In this document: positions 12,371 through 42,000 of the stretch, one piece after another
Numbering within the stretch: position 1 is the first letter of the stretch
Layout of the letters: each line of letters opens with the position of its first letter
Assembly: GCA_016584305.1 (NCBI GenBank)
Contig: JACEEZ010013530.1
Location: 522,501 to 586,500, forward strand
Direction: 5' to 3'
DNA from: Chionoecetes opilio
Taxonomy: Eukaryota > Arthropoda > Malacostraca > Decapoda > Majidae
DNA length: 64,000 nt
Translations under genes and position numbers: made by a program
The notes under the pieces: model-generated
The model's input: the letters and a program-made list of their open reading frames with translations, nothing else
Database searches by the model: none
What the model was told of the DNA's origin: nothing

Positions 12371-12743
12371 GGTACTGTTTATTTATGGGGAACTTGCCGG
12401 AAATTTGGTATTATTCTAGAAAAACACCTGTCCCAATACGAAGGACACCTATGTGTTATATGAGGTGCTTTCTGCACATACGAGACATTAGTGTATTGCT
12501 TTTCGGTTGGAAAAAGTTCGTTCCCGAGAAATAAATTTCTTTATATATTTTTACTACGCGCCAGCCGCTGGCAGGCTAGGTTAAGTTAACTTAGGTTAAT
12601 TTTGTTTAATAACCAGTGGTTACAGTTGAAAATGATAATGGAAAGAAAACTGGTCTTACGGCGGGCGGGGTGGAACAGCACGCGACGTGGGTTAACAGCG
12701 GGTGGTGGTACGTCCCGCGTTGTTCCGCCAAGTATGTTATTAC
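12371..12743. other. Intergenic, nothing recognised
   Basis: No gene or clear repeat. A small GC-rich inverted motif (GGCGGG..GGAACA / TGTTCCGCC) lies near 12662-12730. Confidence 0.35.
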
Positions 12744-13401
12744 TAGAGATCGGATAAAAATGTTGTTATTTAGGCCATTTTAGGTTTTTTTTATGTTATG
12801 TATTTTCACCAAAATCTGTAATAGAAAAACTAAAATATGTGGTTTTAATCAGTGCTTTATTTCCGTGAACAATGCAGGAAAACAAAATCAGAAATGATAC
12901 ACCAGCAATCCTGCACCCAGGGGGGACAGGGGTGGATTACCCTTGAAATCTATTGACGTTTCAAAACACTAACCTTATATAATACTGAATGATCAGCAAG
13001 CCATAAACTAAAATTAAGTATATAGAGCTAAAAAAAAAAAAAAAATGGAAAGGAACATATGATTAACTTTTTGAATTAGCTAACGATTCTCCCCGAAATA
13101 AAATTCTGGCTACAGACCTGTATGCAAAACATAGTACTATAAAATATATATAGCTCAGACTGCTGAACGATTGTAAAAGCAATTTGTAACCGTGATTTTG
13201 TTCAGATTTTCTTCTGTAAGACGCTTGGATTGAGAATCCTTGCAAAACTTGCAGAGATTGGATAAAAATGATGTTATTTAGGCCATTTTAGGTACATCTC
13301 TAGCAGAAATCATAATTTAGGTTTTTTTGTGCAAAAAAAACTTATGTGAAAAAATTATTTTTATGTACTAGTTACTACTTCACATATTTTCCCGATCTCT
13401 G
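12744..13401. mobile_element. hAT-type MITE with 8-bp target duplication
   Basis: The ends TAGAGATCGG and CCGATCTCTG are inverted. Both flanks carry the same 8 bp, GTTATTAC (12736-12743 and 13402-13409). An 8-bp duplication with a CAGAGAT-like terminus is diagnostic for the hAT superfamily. The interior has no transposase. A near-copy of the left terminus (AGAGATTGGATAAAAATG) occurs again at about 13253, so it is internally rearranged. Confidence 0.8.
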
Positions 13402-13436
13402 GTTATTACCGAAAAAAACCTAATGATTTGCAACAA

Positions 13437-13661
13437 ACGGTTAGCAGATTAATTCAAACCACATCAAAAATCACCAGAAAAAATAGCTTTGTCCACCAAA
13501 GTGAGACAGGTGTTTATCTGGAAATTTACCAAAATTTTCGGTAAAATTGCAGTTTGATACAATACTCTCGGTAAATTTCCAGAAAAACACCATTTACACT
13601 TTGGTGGACAAAACTATTATTTCTGGTGTTTTTATGTGTTTTGAATCAATCTGCAAACCGT
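13437..13661. repeat. 225-bp inverted-repeat element
   Basis: ACGGTTAGCAGATTAATTCA at the left mirrors TGAATCAATCTGCAAACCGT at the right. Inner arms TTTGTCCACCAAAGTG / ACTTTGGTGGACAAA also pair. It is a foldback MITE-like structure with no coding. Confidence 0.75.
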
Positions 13662-13675
13662 GTCTGTTTTAACTC

Positions 13676-14075
13676 AAAAATTTTTGGCACTAGAATTTTT
13701 TGGCACTCAAATTTTTTCGGCATTTTATAGCTAGCGAGTGAGGGAGGAGTGACAGCCTGGAGGTACTACGTAGTACCCCCAGGCTATCACTCCTCCCTCA
13801 CTCATGTTTGAGTGCCAACATTTTTTTGAGTGCCAAAAATTTTTGAGTACCAAAATTTTTTGAGTGCCAAAATATTTAGTGCCAAAAAATTTCGAGTGCC
13901 AAAAAAATTTAGTGCCAATTTTTTTTTTGAGTGCCAACATTTTTTTATTGACAAATATTTTCAAGTGCCAAAAAATGTTGAGTGCCAACAAAATTTGAGT
14001 GCTAACAAATTTGAGTGCTAACAATTTTTAAGTGCCCCCAAAAAATTAAGCGCCAAAAATGTTGAGTGCCAAGAA
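13676..14075 (-). repeat. GAGTGCCAAAATTTTTT degenerate minisatellite with internal palindrome
   Basis: Units of about 17-20 bp built on GAGTGCCAAAA(A/T)TTTT repeat with variation. Embedded at 13735-13804 is a near-perfect palindrome, with GAGTGAGGGAGGAGTGACAG and its complement around a TACTACGTAGTA centre. Before the palindrome the few units read TTTTTTGGCACT-like. Confidence 0.8.
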
Positions 14076-14082
14076 AAGTTCA

Positions 14083-14400
14083 TTGATCGGGAAAATTACC
14101 CGATTGAGATGTTATTTATTTAGTTAACGCTAATTTATGCATGGTGCTAATTTATTTGTCAGAAAACGAAATATATCAATGGAAAGCTACTAAAATGCCG
14201 CTTCTATTGATATGCTCCATGTTAAAAGTGGTCTTGCAAAATATTGAATGGCGAAGAGTTTAAGTGAATATTATGTTCATGCATATTTCTTCAGTCTCAT
14301 AATAGCATTTCTTTAGTGTGTTTTACTGTTTTTTATTTGATTATATTATAGAACAAACATTTACGAAGATAACAGTATATAATTTATACTGATAAACCAT
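14083..14400. mobile_element. Foldback element copy 3 (right half only)
   Basis: From ATCGGGAAAATTACCCGATT to AGTATATAATTTATACTGAT this matches the right arm of copies 1 and 2. The left arm is missing and is replaced by the minisatellite. Confidence 0.75.
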
Positions 14401-14872
14401 AGGAAGGGAAATGGGAGTGATGTTCAAAACACTTTATTACCTTGCCGATCAGCCTCCACTAGTCATGGGCCGGTTGACGTGGAGTGCCAGTAACAAGTCC
14501 AGTATACAGGAGTCTTTAGAAAGTCACGTTATTATTTTTTCTCACTGGAGTTATACATGATGCAATCTGAAAATCTACCACACATAGCTACCTGATATTC
14601 TTCCTCTGAACGTGCAATGACTTTATTTTGAGAATTTAACCGGAAAACTAGAGGTTGTTGACGAGAGTAGGGTTGCCAGAGCTAAGGAATTTCTTTTATG
14701 CTTTGATCATAATTATTCAAGTATTCTTTGAAAAATTGGCACAGACTTCCACCATCCCTAACCTGGCCAGTGCCCTTGTCATGGATAACTTTCTCCGGCA
14801 GCCAGATGGAAGAAAGACCGTGTAGTGAGGGTGTTGTTGTCTTGACCTAGCACCACCACCACCACCACCACC

Positions 14873-32825
<17,953 letters not shown>

Positions 32826-32910
32826 AAGCTGCACACCGCCACCCTTTAGCATATCTGTTGTGTGGCAGAGAAATTCTGGCAGCACTATTGTAGAACATCA
32901 ATAGGTGTAT

Positions 32911-33209
32911 CGCCTCTGTGGTGTAGTGGCTAGCGTGCCTAGCTACGAATCTGCGGGCCCTGGTTCGAATCCGGGTCAGGACAGTCGGCGGCAGCCCACC
33001 CAGCTGTTCATCCATCCTTTCAGGGTTGGTCGATAAATAGGTACCTGGGAAAACCTGGGGAAGGTAACTGGTAACCCGGATGTCACACAGTCCAGTGTCC
33101 CGTGTAGCGGGTTGTCACCCACCACAGGCTCAAGGGCTGATGCGACGGAGATGAGCACAGAGGCCACGCGCAGCATAGCGTATGCCCCCATCTTTACCTT
33201 CATCTTTGC
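32911..33209 (+). mobile_element. tRNA-derived SINE with 10-bp TSD
   Basis: The 5' part is tRNA-like, with box A GTGTAGTGGCTAGCG (about 32922) and box B GGTTCGAATCC (32962-32972). An unrelated body and a 3' module (CCACGCGCAGCATAGCGTAT) follow. Both flanks read ATAGGTGTAT (32901-32910 and 33210-33219). It lies 85 bp after the GCP4 stop, so it may be in the 3' UTR. A second copy of the 3' module is at 61939-62023. Confidence 0.88.
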
Positions 33210-33219
33210 ATAGGTGTAT

Positions 33220-34965
33220 GTCGTATTGCAGATAGAGTTATCGAATGTTGAGGAATTCAGCAGGCATGTAGTAGATGCCCAGGTTGCACTGACTTGAAAG
33301 AAAAAGAAAATTCTTTCTTGAAAGAAAGAATTTACAAAATTTTTGTTTGTCAAATTTAGGAGAGGTTTTGTTGTAGGTCTTGTAACAACAGAGTACAGTG
33401 GAGCCGCTGTTTATGCCAGTCACATACTTAGAAGAATGTTCAGTGATAATGATACACAAGCCACAATTAACATTGAAATAGTCATGGGAGACTAACGTTG
33501 TGAACTTCTTGGATATGTACGTCATTCAGACTGCACTGGACTCGCCTAGGACGAGAGGGATGGATTTTGAGGCTAGGACTGAGTTTTAAGAGAGCTAGAG
33601 GCTGTCAAGGTCTAATGTTTCTTTCCTAGTTGCAGTGATAGATATCGCAATTCATATAATTACTTTGAAAAGTGGTTTATGTTTACAGTAATACAAAAAA
33701 AATGCATAATTTTCTTTCAAATTTCCATACTTCAACTGGAGCCTAGAAATCTCAGGAACAATGGTTTTCCTGAAATCTCTTGAACACGATGTCAGAGTTA
33801 TAGACACCTCCCCAACTACCTGTAAACAGTGAGTCCAATGTGTGTACATGACTATATAAAAGAAAATACAACATTATTCATGTCTTCTTTATTAATTCAG
33901 TATAATTATCTATTTTCATATAATCAAATTATATAAAAGTGCAAAAAGCTTTAGCTTCTCCTCACACTGAAACCTGGTATCTTATTTCAGATGTGTTAAA
34001 CCATAAAAATAACACTCTAATCAGACAGTCCAATGTCATTCATGTCTTGCCTGTTAACTCTAATACATACATACATACACACACAAGCATACACTAACGT
34101 AACATCTATCTTATACAATTGAAGGAAAGTGCAGATCACAACAAATAAATGTGTCACACCACAAAAATGTGGAAAGAAGCAGAAGCATTTTATTTCTGTA
34201 ATGTTTTCACTTTTGCCTTTTTCAGAGAGAACGGTCAGACTAGGAAGTATAGGACTTACAGGACCACGGAGTGTCAAGCATGAGGCCCCTTGTAGCAGTA
34301 TGGTATCGTCCTCGTCATTCAAAGACTTCCAACTCTTCACTGCATTTGTTTGGGCTGTATCATAAGAGTGAGTGGGAAAGTATAGATAGGTAAGCCGTTA
34401 ACTACTACATTCACTCTACATGTGGATTAATCTCTAATTTTGCTTTCCCAACTTCAGGCTTGCCGCCTGACTGTGCCGCCATGTCAACGTTTCCGTCGAT
34501 GCCCTGTGAGACTACAACTCCCACTGGTAGACTGACACCAGCCTATCAGTAGCAGTTGTAGTCTTGGGAGGACATCCGGGATAATGTTTATGTGGCGGTA
34601 CTGTGTCTGGCACAGACACATTTGACAGACATTTTGTAGGGCAACAATATGTGCCTTTTCCTCAGTGGTCACACATCCAAGGCATCTTGAGATGTAGACC
34701 GATTGTAGAAAGTGGTAGGGAAAACACAGGCTGAAGCAGGAATACTATATTTCCTCTAACATTTCTACTTCTTTCAGAGAATAATGAACTGGCCTTTGTA
34801 CATTGGCAGTCCCCTGTGGTTTAGCAACTGCTGGGAAGGGAGGACTGATTGGTCGACTACACTCAGTATCAGCGCCGTGGCGGCTCAGAACAAGCTGACT
34901 AAACTGACTGATGATTGTTAGTCTCCTTTGCCGCTATGTATCCAGACTCCACTCCTACTCATCCT
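33220..34965. other. Intergenic / possible GCP4 3' UTR, nothing recognised
   Basis: No coding similarity. AATAAA-like signals occur (for example near 34144) but I cannot assign the GCP4 poly-A site. Confidence 0.4.
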
Positions 34966-34969
34966 CAGG

Positions 34970-35530
34970 TTCCCTAAGTTACTGTGGATAACTTTAACCT
35001 CTTTCCAATAGGTAGGTGGCCATGTTGATACACATGCACTTCTAAGGTATTTGATATCCTGTGGTTGTGAAGATAGTTTTTGTGCTTGCACACTTTCTCC
35101 ATCCCCCGGGACGACTCCCAGTGGTAGATGGCCGAGCACCTTTTGCCTGGGATCCCGTATATGATGTAGTTTTTGCTCCTTGCAAGTCTAATGTCTTTCA
35201 TTACTACAGGCAGAAATAAAATTTGTGTGGGCATCTGTGATCACCTCGCCACCTTGGATTTGATTCCTGCCCGAGGCAATGAAATACTTATCTTATATGG
35301 CTCATTCACTATTTTCAGTCTCCAATCTTGAGTCCTGCAGCGTGAGCAGGACTACGCCCACTTTTTACAATTAGTATGTGATGCCTTGGTCCCCAGGCAG
35401 GAGCATCACAAGGTAGTCCGGCTTCTCGGCCTCTTTCCTCATTCCTTTAATATGTCTACTGCTCTTCAGTTTGTTTAGCAGGCCTAGAGATTACATGAGT
35501 TTTCGGATGGCATCCGTTCTGTAGGCTAAT
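34970..35530 (-). repeat. Left arm of an old inverted duplication
   Basis: On the - strand this arm shares GCCGGACTACCTTGTG, GGCCTGCTAAACA, GGTGCTCGGC and CAAGCACAAA blocks, in order, with 35640-36100 on +. The arms are clearly diverged. The class is unknown. Confidence 0.6.
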
Positions 35531-35639
35531 CTCCTTCAAAAGAAATTATATAGTGATACATCGGGTGGGTAAAATTGCTACATTTTCTGTGTATAGAAAG
35601 TCCACAAACAAGGACGATTTTGTGCATTATTTGTTGGGA

Positions 35640-36100
35640 GGACAAAGTGCGGACAAGGAATTTCTTTTGAAGGAGATGGTTTATGTACGTAACAGATGCC
35701 ATCCAAAATAATGTTCTCCCGAGGCCAGGCCTGCTAAACAGACTGAAGGACAAAGCGATAGACGTATCAAAGAGGACGAGGAGAAGCCGGACTACCTTGT
35801 GGTGCCCGATGCCAGGGGAACAGCGGCCATCACATAGGTTTTGCCAAGAGAGAACGTACATTGCCCATGCCTCGGGACCGAAGATTGGGGACACGGTAAA
35901 GACAACTAACTGCAAGGAGAGAATAAACAGTATCATATGCAGTACTGCAACGGGTGCTCGGCAATCCCAGTCATCCCAGAGAATGGAAAAGAGATTGTAC
36001 AAGCACAAAGATGATCTCCACCATTACAGGACATCAAATTCCTTGGTTGCTGCCTGGAGCGTGGCTAAAGTATCTTAGGAATCTTAGGAAAGAGGATGAG
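35640..36100 (+). repeat. Right arm of an old inverted duplication
   Basis: It pairs with 34970-35530 across a spacer of about 110 bp. The ORF at 35683-36078 is within the arm and has no recognisable domain. Confidence 0.6.
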
Positions 36101-36606
36101 AATTGCTGTGGAGTCTGTACAGCAAAGGAGAAGACTAAATCACCGGGAAGGATCCATCAGCCTGTCCTGAGCCACCAGCGTGCTGATACTGACTTGAGTA
36201 TGGTCGACCAATCAAAAGCCAGCCTTGCCAGCCTTACCGATCCACAGGGGGTGAATATATACTGCCAATGTACACGTGCCTTTTCATTCTCTCTGAAAAA
36301 GAGTGTAATATGTTATCCCTTCCACAATCACTTGTCACTTCTCTGTCCACCATAGACTGAAGTTTGGGAAGTAAAATAAGAACAGAGACGAATCCACGTG
36401 TGAAGTGAATGGAATAGTTAACACAGCTTACCTGTCAATGCCATCAAGCAACAACTAAGAGACCCGCTGCTTTGCATGACATAATATTTATAATACAACC
36501 CCATCACAAACATGCAGTGAAGACTTGGGCTTTAATTTATGCGAGGTGTGTCCCATACTTCAAGGTGCTACATTCATAGCACTTCCCACAGTTACTGTCC
36601 CGTGGG

Positions 36607-36930
36607 AGGCTCAGCCACCAGATCACCGGGGAAAATAGTTTGCTGATTGGTTTGCATCCCACCTTCTTTGTGTTGTTATGTTGACCGACTTCCCTTCAGT
36701 ATGGGGATGTTATGCCACTTCCAAAGTCTTTCATTCTTTCCTCCAGAGTCCATCATGGACTCGGGAGGGAAGAACGAAAAACTTTGGAAGCAGCATACAC
36801 CACCACAGAGAAGGGTTTGGGAGTCTCAAAAGGGCACGGAATTCAATGGTCATCAACGTGGCACAATGAAGGTGGGATGCAAACCCATCAACAAACTGTT
36901 TCCCCGGTGATCTGGTGGCTGAGCCGCCAA
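36607..36930. repeat. Imperfect 325-bp palindrome
   Basis: GGCTCAGCCACCAGATCACC at the left is mirrored by GGTGATCTGGTGGCTGAGCC at the right. GTTTGCATCCCACCTTC / GAAGGTGGGATGCAAAC pair inside, and CAAAGTCTTTC / AAAACTTTGG pair near the centre. Confidence 0.8.
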
Positions 36931-38567
36931 GGATGCTGTACTTCCTAGTCTGGCCGTCCTCTCTGAAAAAAACCATAGTCAAAAGATTAGAGAAATAAAG
37001 AAACTGATATTACACCAAACACAATTATCTCAATGGAGTGTCCTGGCAAGACAAATTGAGGCTATCCTCATGGCTTTTGGATATATATAATACATTCCTT
37101 CATCTGTAAAAAAGTTATGAATTTCTTCATGTTTTGTATAAATAATAAATGTTATCTAGGCGTCACAGGCTTTGTTTCCAGTCACCAGTGGAGTGTTTTC
37201 AGTTTTCACATCCCGCCCAAAGTTCTTTGGATTTGAGTCAACCACCACTCAGTTAATGTCGGATAAAATTTGTAAATCTTTTTATCTACAAGAACAAGAA
37301 AACTTAAAAAATCACAGCCTTATTATGTACTATAGAAAGAGATCTATAAAAGAAAATAAATAGTTATGTACAAAAGACGGTAAAATAAAATATCTTCAGA
37401 AGAAAATGCAACATAAAAATTTGTAGATAAACAAATAACAAGTCAATTTCTTATCTTTTGCTTAACTGAAGCAACAAGCAACACTAAGAGTAGCTTGATG
37501 GGTTCCTTCACTTACACAGTCACATTATACCCTTAAACTTAGCATATCTAAAGCCCTTAAAAGCACAATTTCTTCAAATTAACTATTTGAGGAAGCATTA
37601 TGTGATAAAATAATTAAACTTATTGGAAACTTGTACTTACGTGTTTGAGGACATCAATTGCACACCATCCACACAGTACATGTGGTAAAATTTTAGAAAC
37701 TAATTTTACACACTTATACAAGTGAGCTATGCATGGCACATAACATTTCTTTTAAAAGTCTGTTTTTAGTCCCATCTATACTTCTACATTGTCTGCATCA
37801 CAACTGCACTACACTACTCATGTGCCATGTCAGCATTTCTTGCATCACACAATGCCCCTGCACACACTACAGTCTCTGAATACCACCCTAGGAAAGTTAC
37901 TTCTACATACATTCTTACTACCTCCAGTATTTTCCCTCCTTCCCTTCCTTCCGTTCCCTACACTACTGCATAGAATGTTGAATAATTATTTTTTCACAAG
38001 TACACTGACATAAGGGAACACATTTCTAGATTCAGTCCACTGTGCGAAATGAAAAGAAAAGGGAGATTGCAACAACTTCCAAGGCAATGGAATGGTTCAT
38101 TGGTATAAAAAATAAAAAAGGTTCATTCTGCAGCTGTACGCATACCATGGCCGAGTGGCTGGGTGGGGAAAAGTTAAAATCTGGAAGTTAACATTTATGC
38201 CCTTAACTTGTAGCTTTGTCCTATTGTGCTTAAAAATATATACATAAATACAACCTTTTATAAAAGCTATTTTGTGGGCTTAGTAGAGGCATCAGTTTGA
38301 TTCTTTGTGTTGCCCTGAGCCCACCCAACCTACACATCACTAGCATTTGCCTCCATGGTAATCGTATCCTGTGTACTATATCCTTCTTTATACTTTGTGC
38401 ACCTATCATAAACTGCTGTTTATGGTAATGGGAGCTAACGCTTTGCCATAAATACTTCTGTAAGCACTCAAGGGACAACTAGCCAGTATATTCAGCCATC
38501 AGGTTGCCTGGTGTCCCCCTTAACCTCCCTGCCATGGGTTGATTAATTTTCACCTGTATGCACCAAG
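36931..38567. other. ATF6 downstream / possible 3' UTR, nothing recognised
   Basis: AT-rich. No coding or repeat ends recognised. The ATF6 poly-A site cannot be fixed from the sequence alone. Confidence 0.4.
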
Positions 38568-39003
38568 CTACTGCCTGGGCTGCCTAGTGTTGGGCAAAAA
38601 TGGCCTGGGCTTGGAGCGTCGCTTGGGCTCCCCGTGAGTAGTTTGGGATGCTTCTGGAGGAGCCTGAGGGGCTGGGTGGGATGCATTGCTGCCACCGGCG
38701 CGCAGATGTGGAGGAATGAACTCCTCAGACACGTGCACCAGGCGGGTGTGCATCACCTCGCAGTCAATCTGCATCATGGCTACGTGGTCCCTGGGAGGTG
38801 CCAGGGACTCATTGATGGGGTGCGGGGTGGGCATGAGGAGGGACATACGTGGCCGGGCAGAGTCATTCCGTGCAATGGCTGGCACGAGGAGATGGTCCGG
38901 GGAGAAAGAGACCACGTAGTAGGTGTCATCACGACGCTGGATTGCTTCGAGGAATGATGAGAGATGCGGGGCTGCGGCCAACATGGCACGCTGCTCCTCT
39001 GAT
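38568..39003 (-). CDS. ATF6: ATF6 exon 15 (last)
   Basis: Acceptor [29 protein letters not shown] and [16 protein letters not shown] match the ATF6 luminal domain (YVVSF.RDHLLLPA.THN, MMQI.C.VM.TR..H). TAG at 38570-38568. The tail is Pro/basic-rich. Confidence 0.96.
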
Positions 39004-42000
39004 CTGAAAAACAATAAAAAGGTGGATCATGGAAAATTAAGATTGATTCCATCACAAGAATTTCATATCTTACGACTTACATGATAAAATTACAAGCCCC
39101 GAGTTGTCAATATATAAGACATTTGGAAACAGGAGACAGTGACCAGATATTCTAGGAGTGACTTCTGGGTGGCTTGACATTATCAACTGTCCTAATGTTT
39201 GCCGGTATGAAGACAGGTATTTGTATATCCATTGTTTTCAGTGCTTATATTCATACTCCATTCATAAATTGTGTAAATCATTTTGCAATTCTTTTGGTAT
39301 CTGATCTTACTCATCAACTCTGCAAACATACTAATATAAATATTTACTACATTTGATGTGATGTGGTGTGTGTGGTGTGTGTATGATGTGTTGTGGTGTG
39401 TCTATGATGTGTTGTGGTGTGTCTATGATGTGTTGTGTGTGGTGTGTGTATGATGTGTGGTGTGTCTATGATGTGTTGTGTGTGGTGTGTGTATGATGTG
39501 TTGTGGTGTGTTGTGTGTGTATGATGTGATGTGGTGTGTGTGGTGTGTCTATGATATGATGTGGTGTGTGTGGTGTGTCTATGATATGATGTGGTGTCTA
39601 TGATGTGTGGTGTGTGGTGGGTGCTATTGATACTTTTACAACCCTATGGTCCTCTCCCTGCCCTCACCTGGCTGGGGCGTCCACCTGCAGGGCCTCGGGG
39701 TGGATGTAGTGGTACAGGTGGGCTGGAGGGGGGTGGGGGGGCGCCAGAGCATTCCACAGCTCACTTCCATCTGACCTTCTACGCTGTCCTTTTGCGACCC
39801 CATGCAGCACCCCTCCTAGGCGACCCACACTCTTGCGTCGGCCCCTGGTCTTAGGGGCGACAGCAGCAGTAACTTCCTCTTTCTTGCGCTCAGTCTTTGA
39901 AGGTGTAAACTTGTGCTCGAACCAATCCCTTAGCTCGGTTTCTAATCTGGAAAGGGTTACAAAATTGGAAATTAAACTAATGTTTATTACCAACATCAAA
40001 AGAAGGTTAACAATAATGAGCAATATTTAAACTGCCAACCAGTCATATAATGCCCTTCACTTACACGGGATGTTTCTATGGACTCTGCACCTTGATCGTC
40101 TTTCCTACCATATAATATTTTACTTTCTTTACATTCAAAGTCTGGAAATCTCTCAGCATACAACCTGACCCTACCAACTTGAAGAAAAAATACTCAAAAA
40201 TGACTTTTCTATTTCAATATTAGTGGCTGTCATACAAAATAAGTCACTTCGAATCCAAAAGTCTACTACAACATGCATTAACATTACTCTCATTTTACAA
40301 AGCATATCAAAAAAATGTGCAAACCTTACAATTTTACATAACCTCCACTGTCCAAGTACAACCCATTTTTTCTCTTTTTTTTAATTTTTTTATTCTGCTC
40401 ACCTTAGACTCTCGGTGGCATTGATGTACATGGGGCAGGTGTGTGCAGAGGTGTTGGTGGTGAGGTGGGATGATGCATTGGTGTCCCCCGTGGCGTCCTC
40501 CCGTGACCACAGGAGGGACCGCTGGGAGAAAGTGGTTGGCACACTCAGCTTGTCACCTGCCGTCAGAACGCTCTTGAGGGAGTCCAGCTTGGATTTTCCC
40601 CCCAGGAGGATGCCCCTGGAAACATCAATTGGAATGTTATTTCTCAAATTGAACCGATACTATTGTCAGTTGTAGTTCTATGTAGTTGTAGGATTCAAGC
40701 TGGAAAAGTGTAATTTAAAAAAGAATAGGGAAAAACTGGTTCACAAATAGGGTGGTAAATGAGTGGAATGGACTCGGTAAGACAGGTAGTTAGTGCGGAG
40801 TTATTAGAGAGCTTTAAAGGGAGGCTAGATAAATTCATGGATGGGGATGAAAGGTGGATGTAGGTAGTGTTAAGTAACAGGAAACTACCTCGTGTAGGTC
40901 TCACGGCCTCTTGTAGCTTCCTTATGTTCTTTTCTAAAGCTATGCATTATCTATTTTTGCTCCCTTCTCTCTCCGGCTGTCTTCTATCAAATATAAAATA
41001 GATACTTTACCCCTAATTCGGAAAACCTGGACTAGAGATTATACAAACTTCAAAATTTCTTAGCTTTAGTTATCTAATTTTTTGTTTTAATATCAAAATT
41101 GTATTGGCTATTTCGGCCAGGTGGTGCTCGTTAGCCAGGTAGGCAATGCACCTAGGAGGCCCTCAGCCAAAATCTGAGGTTGCCTGACAGGAAGAGCATC
41201 CAGGGCGTAAAACTCATGCCACAAATTTAAATGATTAACACCGAGACTAGAATTGGAAGCGTATCATCGACCGTCTAACCTCATAAGACACTATGGGAAA
41301 AACTGATGTTAAACAGAAAGATGATGATGATGATAATCTCAGAGGGTCAGTTGGCGGCAGTGAGGAGATTGTTTACAACAGTCACTCAGTAATGATAAAA
41401 AATTAATCTTCACACAAACATTTAAAGTTTGATAAAGTGTGAGTAAAAGTAATTCTGGTTCAAGTACAGCTAGATAGTGGTAGAATGAGCAGCTAGTGGG
41501 TAAAGAAATCATGCATACTAGTAAGTAAAAGTCTTCATGCACACCATCCACAGTGACAGATCTGCAGAATCCCTCACAACTTTATAGATTTAAAAGAAGC
41601 AGCTGTTTATCTTCTATGATAGTTGTCAGCCAACATAATACAACACATTATTATCCTATGTACTCAAACCCTGACAAAAAACAGCCACCCAGCTACAAAA
41701 CAGTACTTACGAGAGGGGTCCAAGGTTTAGGGAGAAGAGGAAGATGAGGGCAAAGAGTGCGGTGGTTGTCTTGCGGCTGGAGGTGCGGCCGGCCGGGCGG
41801 CGCAGGGAATCACACTCACTCTCCAGATTGACCACTCGCTGCTGCAGATGAAGGTTCTCCTGCCATGGAAAACAACTCATTGTCAGAGGTGAGCAACTAC
41901 CAGACTAATGCTGTATCTACCTACCTATTCATTTATTGATTTGGAGTAAATTAAATTGCTTTGTATGTGCCAGGAAATGTTACATAATAGTACACATTAT

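Noticed and set aside
32911..32985. Possible genuine tRNA gene
   Set aside because: Boxes A and B are present but the stems do not form a standard cloverleaf, and a SINE body plus TSD surrounds it.
38145..38165. TGGCCGAGTGGCTGG, similar to a tRNA box A
   Set aside because: No box B or cloverleaf follows at a suitable distance.
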